In this document: piece by piece, positions 8,220-15,555 of the stretch
Layout: each line of letters opens with the position of its first letter
How positions within the stretch are numbered: the first letter of the stretch is position 1
Assembly: GCA_900541875.1 (NCBI GenBank)
Contig: UQLF01000017.1
Location: 1 to 40,733, forward strand
Direction of reading: 5' to 3'
DNA length: 40,733 nucleotides
DNA from: an uncultured Collinsella sp.
Lineage (GTDB): Bacteria; Actinomycetota; Coriobacteriia; Coriobacteriales; Coriobacteriaceae
Made by a program: the position numbers and the translations under genes
The notes under the pieces: generated by a model
Databases searched by the model: none
Seen by the model: the letters and a program-made list of their open reading frames with translations, nothing else
What the model was told of the DNA's origin: nothing

Positions 8220-9944
8220 CTACGAGCGCAGTGTAATTTTATCGCGCAACGATTTGAGATCTTCGGTGACGGTGCGGTCTTCCTGGATCATCTTCTGGAC
8301 CTTTTTGTAGCTCGTGCTGACGGTCGAGTGGTTGCGGTTGCCAAATTCGGCGCCTACCGCCGTGGTCGTCATCTCGCACATCTCGATGGCCAGGTAGATG
8401 GCGATATGGCGTGCTTTGGCGATATTGGCGTTACGACGCGGGCCGATGAGCTCCTCGTGCGTCACGCCGTACTGCTCTTCGATGACGGACTGGACCGTCT
8501 GAACGTTGATCTTTTTGGCCGATGTGTCGAAGTACTGGCTGGCGATGGCGTCGATATCGTCAAAGGTGAGCTCCCCGCCCTCGCGCTCGCGGTCGCCCGC
8601 CTCGCCGGCGCAGCGCTCGCAAAAGCTCTCGAGTTCGCGGATGTTGGTGCCCGAGACCTCGGCCATGTGTTTAAAGTGCTCGTCGGTCAGGTGTCCGCCG
8701 TCGCCCCCATAGGCCGCCAGCAGCGAGTCGTCGCCTGCCTCGGGAGCGGCGACGATGGTGTTCTCGTAATAGCGCTGCAAGATCTTGTATTTCATCTCGT
8801 AGCTGGGCTCTGCGACCAGGCAGAGCATGCCGGCGTTGAAGCGGCTGGTCAGACGCTCGTCCATGCTCAGGTCCTTGGGGGCGCGGTCTGCCGCGATGAC
8901 GACCTTCTTGTTGTTGCGGATGAACTCGTCCATGAGCTGGAAAAAGTAGTCCACGCTCGCGCGCTTGCCGATGATGTTTTGGATGTCATCGATGATGAGC
9001 ACGTCCACGCCGTGGTACGCCTGCATGATGGGGGCGTTGCTCTTCTTTTGGCGGTCGAACTCGGTCATCAGGTCGTCCAGATATGCCTGGGAGTTTGCAT
9101 ACTTGACCTTGATCTCGGGCGACTTCTCGGCGAGCTCGTTTTTGATGGCAAGCAGCAGGTGCGTCTTGCCCAGGCCCGATTTGCCGTAAATGAACAGTGA
9201 CGTGCACGTGCCGCGCTCGTCCGCGAGGGCGGCAAACTTGAGTGCCGAGCGATAGGCATGGCTGTTCTCGGGGCCGTAGACAAAGTTCTCAAAGGTAAAT
9301 TTTGAGTTCGCGGCGAGCGGGGCTCCATCCGTATTCTGCTCGGCCGGCACGGTCGGTGCCGGCATGGGTGAAGTGGGGGTCGCAGCTTGCGTGGGTTTAG
9401 TCGGCACTCCGCCCTTCATCTGGTTCATCATGCGACGAAAATCATCGGCCGAGAGCGTGTTCTTGATTGCAATGCCCGAATCCGCGCCCGCCGCTGCGTC
9501 GTGAGCGATGGGCATGTGCGTGACGGGTGCGTTCGTTGACGTCGCCGCCGCGGTCGGCAACGGTGCCATGGTTTCACGGGAAACATCGCTGTGCTGGTGC
9601 TCGATTGTCGGCACGTCGCCTGCGAAGGCCGGCACCGCCGGGGAAGCGGCGGGAGCCGTGGCGGGCGCCGTCGCGGCGGCGGATTCCGTCGCGGCGCCTT
9701 GCGGTTCCACGATATCGAGCGCAATCGGTGCAAAGGCGATTTCTTCCAGATAGGCCTCAATAGTCGGCTGATGCTTTTTGAGCTGCGCGATGGCAAAGCG
9801 CGAGGGGGCCTCGATCGTGAGCGTATCTTCGGTCAGGCTTATGGCGCGCGATTGCCCCAGCATGTTGATGAGGCGTGCATCTTGGCCGTCGCGCTGGCAA
9901 AAGGCGATGGCATCCCCCAGGATGATGCTTGCTTCCTCGTCCAC
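8220..9944 (-). CDS. dnaA: Chromosomal replication initiator DnaA
   Basis: DnaA opens the replication origin. Domain I covers about residues 1-80. A long Ala/Pro-rich domain II linker follows to about 210. The AAA+ domain III has Walker A GKSGLGKT (254-261) and Walker B DVLIIDD (314-320). Domain IV has the DNA-binding helix-turn-helix. The signature normally read RDHSTV/RDHTTV is RNHSTV here (Asn538; 8331-8333), replacing an aspartate that reads bases in the E. coli structure. The GTG start (9942-9944) follows GGGAGAG. The linker codons for VSRET (9570-9585) contain a near-parS sequence. It lies 15 nt downstream of a GHKL-ATPase gene, so the two are probably co-transcribed. 574 residues, long for DnaA because of domain II. 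Confidence 0.97.
   Translation of the reverse strand: MDEEASIILGDAIAFCQRDGQDARLINMLGQSRAISLTEDTLTIEAPSRFAIAQLKKHQPTIEAYLEEIAFAPIALDIVEPQGAATESAAATAPATAPAASPAVPAFAGDVPTIEHQHSDVSRETMAPLPTAAATSTNAPVTHMPIAHDAAAGADSGIAIKNTLSADDFRRMMNQMKGGVPTKPTQAATPTSPMPAPTVPAEQNTDGAPLAANSKFTFENFVYGPENSHAYRSALKFAALADERGTCTSLFIYGKSGLGKTHLLLAIKNELAEKSPEIKVKYANSQAYLDDLMTEFDRQKKSNAPIMQAYHGVDVLIIDDIQNIIGKRASVDYFFQLMDEFIRNNKKVVIAADRAPKDLSMDERLTSRFNAGMLCLVAEPSYEMKYKILQRYYENTIVAAPEAGDDSLLAAYGGDGGHLTDEHFKHMAEVSGTNIRELESFCERCAGEAGDREREGGELTFDDIDAIASQYFDTSAKKINVQTVQSVIEEQYGVTHEELIGPRRNANIAKARHIAIYLAIEMCEMTTTAVGAEFGNRNHSTVSTSYKKVQKMIQEDRTVTEDLKSLRDKITLRS
9570..9585. promoter_or_regulatory. parS-like site inside dnaA
   Basis: GGTTTCACGGGAAACA matches the 14-bp parS core GTTTCACGTGAAAC with one mismatch (T to G in the centre right). 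It lies in the variable domain II linker, where it encodes VSRET, about 5 kb from the main parS array. Confidence 0.55.
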
Positions 9945-9959
9945 TGTCTCTCCCGTTCT

Positions 9960-11312
9960 TTAGCTCTGAGCTCGCACGCGAGCGGCGCCGAGTTCGGTCA
10001 GATGGTATTTCTGGCCATGCTTGATGACCAAGCCAGCCTGCGCCAAGTCATTGAGCGTGCGTGACCAAGTGGGGGCCGAGTTTCCAAACGTCCTCGCCAG
10101 ATCGGTTGCACCGCACGCTTGATTTTGCGCCAGATAGCCCAGCGCGGCGTTGCCGCGATCGCTTACGAACACGTCCGGTTGTGGCTGCGCATACTGATTT
10201 GCTGCATTAGGATACATCATTTGAGCTGCTGGTTGTTGAGAACTCTGCATCGGCGGCATTTGCTGTTGAAAACTTTGAGGCCACTGTTGGTAAGGCTGCG
10301 GAGGCATCTGCTGGGTCCAAGGGTTGTACTGCTGCTGCGGCATCTGCTGGTACGGCTGCTGATATCCCTGCTGGTACTGTTGCGGGAACTGCTGGCCATA
10401 CCCCAGTGGCGGCATCTGCTGATATGGATATCCCTGTTGGTGCGGCTGATAGCCCATCTGCTGGCCACCCGGTGCTCCCGTCGCCTGCTGCATTGCTGCT
10501 GCATCCTGATCCGCCAGCGGCATGGTCTCTGGCATGTTTGGCGGCATCGACATCGATGTCGCCTGGGGCTCTTGTGTAGGAAGCATTCCGGGCTGCTGCA
10601 TCTGTCCCACGGGGGGCTGCATCTGCTGCGTTGCCATGGGCTGCTGCGCAAAAGCTCCCGGCAGGGGATATGTGGGGTGCTCCGTCTCGGGCCGCACGGC
10701 AGCACCGCGTCCGCCGGCACGCTCGATTTCCTGCACGCGTTTAGGGTTCAGGCTTACCGTAACCACGGTGCCGTTGCCCATGTTGTCCTCGATGGATACG
10801 GCACCGCCGGCGTTTTCCAAATACTCCTGCACCATGGGAAACCCTGCTCCGGTTCCACGGATATAGCGCTTCATCTTGCTGTTTGCACTGGTAACGCCAA
10901 AGTCGAAAGCGCGCTCCTTGTCGTCGATGCCGGGTCCTTGATCGGCAAAGCGGATGGTGTCTCCGCCGTCCAGAATCGAGATGATGGGCTCGGCAAAGTG
11001 CGCGTGGATAAAGTTTTCGACAATCTCGCGGATGACCATGAGCGAGATATGGCCACCTTGTTCTTTCATGCACTGGTAGACGGTGTTGGTCGTCTCTTCC
11101 AAATACGTGCGGACATCTTGCGGATCAATGACGATCACACGCGGTGTCGACAACATGTCGTCATAGACGGCGATGCGCGCAGCGTACATGGCTTTCGGCC
11201 CCTGCGTGGTCGTCTGTTCACCTTCGTCACGCTCTTCGCGCACGCCGGTGATGTGCTCGTTGTCGGGTGCCGGGTCTCCGGAATCGACCATGGTGTAAAA
11301 GTCGTCAGACAT
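9960..11312 (-). CDS. GHKL ATPase with Q/P-rich linker and winged helix, dnaA operon
   Basis: I do not recognise a named gene. Residues ~45-190 form a GHKL/HATPase_c domain: N-box EIVENFIHA (96-104), G1 DQGPGI (124-129), G2 GTGAGFPM (153-160) and NGTVVTVSL (180-188). There is no phosphoacceptor histidine domain, so it resembles SpoIIAB/RsbW-type or stand-alone ATPases rather than a sensor kinase. Residues ~210-385 are low-complexity and rich in Gln, Pro, Met and Tyr (prion-like). Residues ~390-450 look like a small winged helix with YHLTELGAARV at the end. The start is ATG 11310-11312, with a weak ribosome binding site. It ends 15 nt before dnaA and its upstream flank carries variant DnaA boxes, so it is probably the first gene of the dnaA transcript. 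A role in controlling initiation is only an inference. Confidence 0.85.
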   Translation of the reverse strand: MSDDFYTMVDSGDPAPDNEHITGVREERDEGEQTTTQGPKAMYAARIAVYDDMLSTPRVIVIDPQDVRTYLEETTNTVYQCMKEQGGHISLMVIREIVENFIHAHFAEPIISILDGGDTIRFADQGPGIDDKERAFDFGVTSANSKMKRYIRGTGAGFPMVQEYLENAGGAVSIEDNMGNGTVVTVSLNPKRVQEIERAGGRGAAVRPETEHPTYPLPGAFAQQPMATQQMQPPVGQMQQPGMLPTQEPQATSMSMPPNMPETMPLADQDAAAMQQATGAPGGQQMGYQPHQQGYPYQQMPPLGYGQQFPQQYQQGYQQPYQQMPQQQYNPWTQQMPPQPYQQWPQSFQQQMPPMQSSQQPAAQMMYPNAANQYAQPQPDVFVSDRGNAALGYLAQNQACGATDLARTFGNSAPTWSRTLNDLAQAGLVIKHGQKYHLTELGAARVRAQS

Positions 11313-11394
11313 GCCGCTCGCAATCTTTCATAAGGTTTCGAACAAATAGTAGCTCACTGTGCAATGTTTCTCATCTTTCGACAACTTTTCAAAA

Positions 11395-11406
11395 CCTGTT
11401 GAAAAC
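11395..11406 (-). promoter_or_regulatory. Variant DnaA box
   Basis: CCTGTTGAAAAC, the reverse complement of GTTTTCAACAGG found at 8195-8206. The core TTTTCAACA has one mismatch to the general DnaA box. Confidence 0.6.
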
Positions 11407-11447
11407 TTTGGAAAACGGGCGAAAAGTTCTCAACATTGCCAACATGA

Positions 11448-11459
11448 CCTGTTGAAAAC
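11448..11459 (-). promoter_or_regulatory. Variant DnaA box
   Basis: Second CCTGTTGAAAAC in the same orientation, 53 bp after the first, which places both on the same face of the helix. Confidence 0.6.
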
Positions 11460-11555
11460 TCGATGAAATATCGTGAAAAGTTGCCATACACCGCTAAATC
11501 GAGCTCGGCTTATGGGGGAACCGTGTGAACTGCGCAACCTTTTACCTTTGATTTC

Positions 11556-11585
11556 TTGACATTTGAACATTGATTTCCCTACAAT
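11556..11585 (+). promoter_or_regulatory. Promoter of the rpmH operon
   Basis: The -35 box TTGACA (11556-11561) and -10 box TACAAT (11580-11585) are 18 nt apart, close to the vegetative consensus. They lie about 70 nt ahead of rpmH. Confidence 0.85.
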
Positions 11586-11657
11586 CTTCAAGCTCACGTG
11601 TCTATATCTGCGTCCGCGCCCCCGCGGACACTCGAAATGCAGCAGGAGGAACTTAAG

Positions 11658-11792
11658 ATGAAGCGTACGTATCAGCCTAATAAGCGTAAGCGTGCCAAGA
11701 CCCATGGCTTCCGTGCCCGTATGGCCACTAAGGGTGGTCGTGCCGTGCTCGCCCGTCGTCGCGCCAAGGGCCGCAAGCGTCTCACTGTCTAG
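11658..11792 (+). CDS. rpmH: 50S ribosomal protein L34
   Basis: A 44-residue, very basic protein with the L34 signature: MKRTYQPNKRKRAKTHGF at the start and RRRAKGRKRL at the end. It is a component of the large ribosomal subunit. The ATG has an AGGAGGA site 7 nt upstream. It is the first gene of the classical rpmH-rnpA-yidD-yidC-jag operon next to the origin. Confidence 0.98.
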   Translation: MKRTYQPNKRKRAKTHGFRARMATKGGRAVLARRRAKGRKRLTV

Positions 11793-11812
11793 CAGCGATA
11801 CACACATCTCGC

Positions 11813-12151
11813 ATGAAGACTATTAAGTCTCGGCAAGATTTCGAGCATGTGTTCAGTCAGGGGCGTCGTTTCAATCACCCTCTGATTCGAATGACCATAT
11901 GTGAATCGGTTGGCGAAGGCGACTCCGGAAGGGTCGCCTTCGTTGGTGCTAAGCGACTCGGTTGTGCCGTCGTGCGCAACCGATCTAAGCGTGTGATGCG
12001 CGAGGCCGCCCGCAGCTGCGGATTTCCCGTTGCGGGTTATGACATCATCTTGTTCGCAACTCCCAAGACGAGGGTTTCCTCGCCGCAGGAGATGGACAAG
12101 GCGTTGCGTTCGCTTATGAAACGCGCCGGCGTTGCCGGGGAGGAGCGATGA
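11813..12151 (+). CDS. rnpA: Ribonuclease P protein component
   Basis: RnpA binds the RNase P RNA and helps it mature tRNA 5' ends. The 112-residue length, the N-terminal KSRQDFEHVFSQGRRF and the RNR motif in AVVRNRSKRVMREAAR are diagnostic. The ATG lies 20 nt after rpmH without a clear ribosome binding site. Its last codons overlap the start of yidD by 4 nt. Confidence 0.96.
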   Translation: MKTIKSRQDFEHVFSQGRRFNHPLIRMTICESVGEGDSGRVAFVGAKRLGCAVVRNRSKRVMREAARSCGFPVAGYDIILFATPKTRVSSPQEMDKALRSLMKRAGVAGEER

Positions 12152-12372
12152 GCAATCACGTTTTGCGACGTGTTGCCATCGCTCCTATTCGCATATATCA
12201 ACAGGTTATTTCGCCCTTATTGCCTGACGCGTGCATTTATTACCCAACGTGCTCGCAATACGCCATCCAGGCGATTGAGAAGTACGGTTTTTTGAGAGGC
12301 TGCTGGCTTGCCGTGAGGCGCATCGCTCGCTGCAATCCCCTGCACGTCGGCGGTTATGACCCTGTGCCTTAG
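12148..12372 (+). CDS. yidD: Membrane protein insertion efficiency factor YidD
   Basis: YidD is a small membrane-associated protein that assists YidC-dependent insertion. The 74 residues carry the family's Cys-rich core YYPTCSQYAIQAIEKYG and CNPLHVGGYDPVP. It overlaps rnpA by the ATGA tetranucleotide and precedes yidC by 29 nt. Confidence 0.96.
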   Translation: MSNHVLRRVAIAPIRIYQQVISPLLPDACIYYPTCSQYAIQAIEKYGFLRGCWLAVRRIARCNPLHVGGYDPVP

Positions 12373-12401
12373 CGGGCACTCGCTATCGGAGGAAAACTTA
12401 C

Positions 12402-13172
12402 ATGTGGGATTGGATCGTTAACATCCTTTTCGAGCTGCTCAAGCTCATCCAGACCTTTGCGGTCGACTGGGGCCTGTCCATCATCATCCTGGTGGTCATC
12501 ATCCGTCTGCTGCTGACGCCGCTTATGCTCAAGTCGACCAAGTCGACGGCTCGCATGCAGGTGCTGCAGCCCAAGATGCTCGAGATTCAGGAGCGCTATG
12601 CCGACGATCCTCAGCGCCAGGCCGAGGAGATGCAGAAGTTCTACAGCGAGAACAAGTTCAACCCGATGGCTGGTTGTTTGCCGCTGTTGATCCAGATGCC
12701 TGTCCTGTTCGCCCTGTTTACGTTGCTGCGCAACCTGCCGCAGTACTTTAACGACGGCACGTTCTCGTTCTTCAACATCCTGCCCGACCTGACCACCACG
12801 CCGAGCGTTTCCTTTGCCGATGGCTTTATGGTTGCGCTGCCTGCGCTGGTCTGCCTGATTCTGTTCGCCGTCCTGACCCTGATTCCGCAGCTCTATATGT
12901 CGCGCAACCAGACCGGCCAGCAGGCTCAGAGCATGCGTATGATGGCTGTTGTCATGACGGTCATGATGCTTTGGATGGGCTGGAGCCTTCCCGTTGGTGT
13001 TCTGCTGTACTACGACGTCTCGTCTGCTTGGCAGGTTATCCAGCAGATTTTTGTGACGCAGAAGGTTATCGAGAAGGCCAAGGCCGATGAGGAGGAGCGT
13101 CTTAAGAACGCGCCGCTGCAGGTTGAGGTCACTCGTCGAGAGAAGAAGCCGCGCCCGCACAAGAAGAAGTAG
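12402..13172 (+). CDS. yidC: Membrane protein insertase YidC
   Basis: YidC/Oxa1 inserts proteins into the cytoplasmic membrane. The 256-residue protein has about five hydrophobic segments. The conserved arginine of the hydrophilic groove is seen in VVIIRLLLTPLM, and the cytoplasmic helical hairpin (residues ~50-85, LQPKMLEIQERYADDPQR) and PLLIQMPVLFALF are typical. The C-terminal tail is very basic (KKPRPHKKK), as expected for ribosome contact. A GGAGG site precedes the ATG. It is compact compared with many actinobacterial YidC proteins. Confidence 0.95.
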   Translation: MWDWIVNILFELLKLIQTFAVDWGLSIIILVVIIRLLLTPLMLKSTKSTARMQVLQPKMLEIQERYADDPQRQAEEMQKFYSENKFNPMAGCLPLLIQMPVLFALFTLLRNLPQYFNDGTFSFFNILPDLTTTPSVSFADGFMVALPALVCLILFAVLTLIPQLYMSRNQTGQQAQSMRMMAVVMTVMMLWMGWSLPVGVLLYYDVSSAWQVIQQIFVTQKVIEKAKADEEERLKNAPLQVEVTRREKKPRPHKKK

Positions 13173-13189
13173 TGGGATATCAATCTTAT

Positions 13190-13201
13190 TTAGGTACCTA
13201 A
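13190..13201. repeat. 12-bp palindrome TTAGGTACCTAA (copy 1)
   Basis: A perfect palindrome in the yidC-jag gap; flanking bases extend it to 14 bp (13189-13202). An identical 12-mer occurs at 16694-16705. It may be a protein binding site or chance; I see no other copies in the window. Confidence 0.45.
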
Positions 13202-13216
13202 ACTTTGGAGTACGTT

Positions 13217-13786
13217 ATGTCTGAAGAGATCATCGAGGATATGCTTGAGGAGGTTGCCCCGCAGGTCGCGGGCGATTATCCCGAGATTGCACAGCGCTAC
13301 AAGGCTGGTGAAGAGCTGACCGATGAGGAGCTCGACACCATTGCCGATGTTGCGATTTCCATCCTGCGTTCCATCCTTTCGCACTTCGATGCCGCCAACT
13401 CTCCTATCGATGAGTATGAGGGTGACGAGGGTGAGCTGATTCTGGATGTAACGGCTCCCGATCTTGCTGTTCTCATTGGCCGTCATGGTCGCACCCTTGA
13501 TGCCCTTCAGGTTATGTTCTCTTTGCTGGTGAGCCGCAAGCTTGGCTTTAGGTATCCGGTTGTAGTGGACGTCGAGGGATACAAGAGCCGCCGTCAGGAC
13601 AAGGTTGCCTCCATGGCTCAGTCTGCTGCCGAGCGCGCCATCCGCACTCACAAGAGTGTTTCGCTTCCGCCCATGAATGCCTACGAGCGCCGACTGGTTC
13701 ACATTGCACTTCGTGGCAATGATGCGGTCGATACTCATTCTGAGGGTTCTGACCCTGATCGCCATGTAGTGATTGTTGCTCGATAA
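13217..13786 (+). CDS. jag: Jag/KhpB-type RNA-binding protein
   Basis: Jag (SpoIIIJ-associated, KhpB) is an RNA-binding protein with a KH domain and an R3H domain. The KH GXXG loop is IGRHGRTLDALQ, and the R3H motif is seen in YERRLVHIALRG followed by SEGSDPDRHVVIV. The classical Jag N-domain appears replaced by an acidic segment of about 70 residues. The ATG at 13217 has GGAG 6 nt upstream; a TTG four codons earlier would include that site. It is the last gene of the rpmH operon. 189 residues. Confidence 0.94.
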   Translation: MSEEIIEDMLEEVAPQVAGDYPEIAQRYKAGEELTDEELDTIADVAISILRSILSHFDAANSPIDEYEGDEGELILDVTAPDLAVLIGRHGRTLDALQVMFSLLVSRKLGFRYPVVVDVEGYKSRRQDKVASMAQSAAERAIRTHKSVSLPPMNAYERRLVHIALRGNDAVDTHSEGSDPDRHVVIVAR

Positions 13787-13804
13787 TCTACTCGAGCTTA
13801 TGCT

Positions 13805-13836
13805 AAGGGGACGTGGTTTCCACGTCCCCTTTTTTT
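13805..13836 (+). terminator. Intrinsic terminator of the rpmH-jag operon
   Basis: A perfect 12-bp stem AAGGGGACGTGG (13805-13816) pairs with 13820-13831 across a 3-nt loop, followed by a run of T to 13836. Confidence 0.93.
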
Positions 13837-13882
13837 GTCAAAAGTTCTCGATACACTGATTTTTGTCAGAAAGGAGCTTTCG

Positions 13883-14620
13883 TTGTTAGTACTTACTGAT
13901 CAGCAGGCTGACGAGATGTTGTGTCGTCTAACTTCCTATTGCAAAGAGTATTCCTTGAGCGTAACTGATGTTGAGCTGAGGAAATGCATTCAGCATTTGG
14001 ATTTGGTTCTAGAAACAAATAAGACAACCAATCTCACCCGTATTCTTAACGTAGAAGATGCTGCCGTACTTCATATCCTCGACTCACTTGTTTTGCTCCC
14101 CTATATCAATAAGGCTCCCGAGGGAGCTTTGCTCGATATGGGAACAGGTGCGGGTTTCCCCGGTATTCCTTTAACCATAGCCACGCATCGTAAGGCTACT
14201 TATATTGACTCTGTTGGCAAGAAGGTTGATGCTGTCAATTCTTTTGTCCATGCTCTTGGATTGAAACATGCTCATGCGGTTCATGATCGTCTTGAAGAAT
14301 ATGCTCGAAGCCATAAGAAGCAGTTCTCTGTTGTAACCGCCCGCGCACTGGCCCCTCTACCGATTCTTGTTGAGTATGCGGCTCCGTACCTGAAGGATGG
14401 AGGGCTATTTGTTATAACCAAGGGCAATCCTTCGGATGAGGAGCTTGCTTCCGGCATGTCAGCAGCTAAGATTTGCGGCTTCACTTTGCTTCTGAATGAC
14501 GCAATTGATTTGCCTGAAGGCTTGGGTCACAGGGAGTTCATTGTTCTTAAGAAGAGTCATCCAGCATCCGTTTCATTGCCTCGTGCAAATGGCGTGGCAA
14601 AGAAGAATCCGCTTGCCTAG
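13883..14620 (+). CDS. rsmG: 16S rRNA m7G527 methyltransferase RsmG
   Basis: RsmG (GidB) methylates N7 of G527 in 16S rRNA using S-adenosylmethionine. The SAM motif LLDMGTGAGFPGIPLTIA, the upstream TNLTRI and HILDSL motifs and the ARALAPLPILVEYA segment are diagnostic. The TTG start at 13883-13885 (245 residues) follows AAGGAG by 6 nt; an upstream in-frame TTG lies inside the terminator and is rejected. The gene is visibly richer in A/T at third codon positions than most genes in the window. It is followed by the parS array. Confidence 0.94.
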   Translation: MLVLTDQQADEMLCRLTSYCKEYSLSVTDVELRKCIQHLDLVLETNKTTNLTRILNVEDAAVLHILDSLVLLPYINKAPEGALLDMGTGAGFPGIPLTIATHRKATYIDSVGKKVDAVNSFVHALGLKHAHAVHDRLEEYARSHKKQFSVVTARALAPLPILVEYAAPYLKDGGLFVITKGNPSDEELASGMSAAKICGFTLLLNDAIDLPEGLGHREFIVLKKSHPASVSLPRANGVAKKNPLA

Positions 14621-14621
14621 A

Positions 14622-14637
14622 TGTTTCACGTGAAACA
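14622..14637. promoter_or_regulatory. parS site 1
   Basis: TGTTTCACGTGAAACA, a perfect 16-bp palindrome identical to the widely conserved ParB-binding parS consensus. Confidence 0.95.
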
Positions 14638-14660
14638 TAATGGATACTAACAACTTGCAG

Positions 14661-14676
14661 TGTTTCACGTGAAACA
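14661..14676. promoter_or_regulatory. parS site 2
   Basis: Identical 16-bp palindrome, exactly 39 bp after site 1. Confidence 0.95.
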
Positions 14677-14699
14677 TGGCGGTTGATATCGATTCGGAA

Positions 14700-14715
14700 T
14701 GTTTCACGTGAAACA
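14700..14715. promoter_or_regulatory. parS site 3
   Basis: Identical 16-bp palindrome, exactly 39 bp after site 2 and 40 nt ahead of the parA start. Confidence 0.95.
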
Positions 14716-14754
14716 TCCTCCGTTTGACAGCTTTAATACACACCAGGAGGGACC

Positions 14755-15555
14755 GTGGGATTTCGCGACGTTAAGCGTTCTAAGAGCGCAAAAGACACGC
14801 GTATCATTGCAATCATCAATCAAAAAGGCGGCGTCGGTAAGTCAACGACGGCTGTAAACCTTGCAGCAGCACTGGGTGAGCAGGGTCGTAAGACACTGAT
14901 TGTCGATTTTGATCCACAGGGAAACAGCACCAGTGGATTCGGAATTGAAAAAGAAGACCTTGATCACTGCATCTATGATGCATTGTTGAATGATGTGCCG
15001 GCAGAATCACTTGTTCTTGATACAAATTGCAAAAAGGTATTCGTAATTCCAGCTACAATTCAGCTTGCCGGCGCCGAAATTGAGCTCGTAAGCGCAATTG
15101 CACGTGAAACCCGCCTCAAAGATTTGCTTGAGCCGATTCAGGACGAGTTCGATTTTATTTTCATTGACTGTCCTCCTTCGCTCGGCCTGCTTACTATCAA
15201 CGCCTTGACCGCAGCGGATAGCGTTTTGATTCCGATCCAGTGCGAGTATTACGCACTCGAGGGCGTTACGAAGCTGCTTGAGTCTATGAAGATGGTTAAA
15301 TCACGTCTTAACAAGGGCTTAGACACCTATGGTGTGCTTATGACCATGTATGACTCGCGTACTTCACTATCGAATCAGGTTGTTGAGGAGGTTCAATCGT
15401 ACTTTGGTGATAAGGCGTTTAAGACGCTGATTCCCCGTACGGTTAAAATCTCCGAAGCTCCGTCTTTTGGAGAACCGGTAATTACTTATGCACCTCAAAA
15501 TAAGGGTGCAAAAGCGTATATGAACCTTGCAAAAGAGGTGATCAAGCGTGCCTAG
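14755..15555 (+). CDS. parA: Chromosome partitioning ATPase ParA (Soj)
   Basis: ParA is a dimerising ATPase that, with ParB-parS, moves newly copied origins apart. The deviant Walker A KGGVGKST lies at 24-31, followed by LIVDFDPQGNSTSGFG, and Walker B is seen in FDFIFIDCPPSLGLLT. The GTG start follows AGGAGG by 4 nt. It overlaps parB by 8 nt. The short N-terminal extension (~15 residues before RIIAIINQKGG) is basic. 266 residues. Confidence 0.97.
   Translation: MGFRDVKRSKSAKDTRIIAIINQKGGVGKSTTAVNLAAALGEQGRKTLIVDFDPQGNSTSGFGIEKEDLDHCIYDALLNDVPAESLVLDTNCKKVFVIPATIQLAGAEIELVSAIARETRLKDLLEPIQDEFDFIFIDCPPSLGLLTINALTAADSVLIPIQCEYYALEGVTKLLESMKMVKSRLNKGLDTYGVLMTMYDSRTSLSNQVVEEVQSYFGDKAFKTLIPRTVKISEAPSFGEPVITYAPQNKGAKAYMNLAKEVIKRA

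Larger units (their letters stand above)
11313..11555. other. Second part of oriC: DnaA-box cluster
   Basis: This gene-free stretch separates the two divergent replication arms. It holds two identical 12-mers CCTGTTGAAAAC (11395-11406 and 11448-11459) exactly 53 bp apart (about five helical turns), with an oppositely oriented related site TTCTCAACA between them (11427-11435). Further loose copies (CTTTTCAAAAC and similar) surround them. It also must contain the promoter for the leftward operon, which I could not define. The DnaA-box reading is by similarity to TTWTNCACA with one mismatch. Confidence 0.65.

Noticed and set aside
15095..15115. CACGTGAAAC inside parA as a further parS site
   Set aside because: Only the right half matches the palindrome; the left half diverges.
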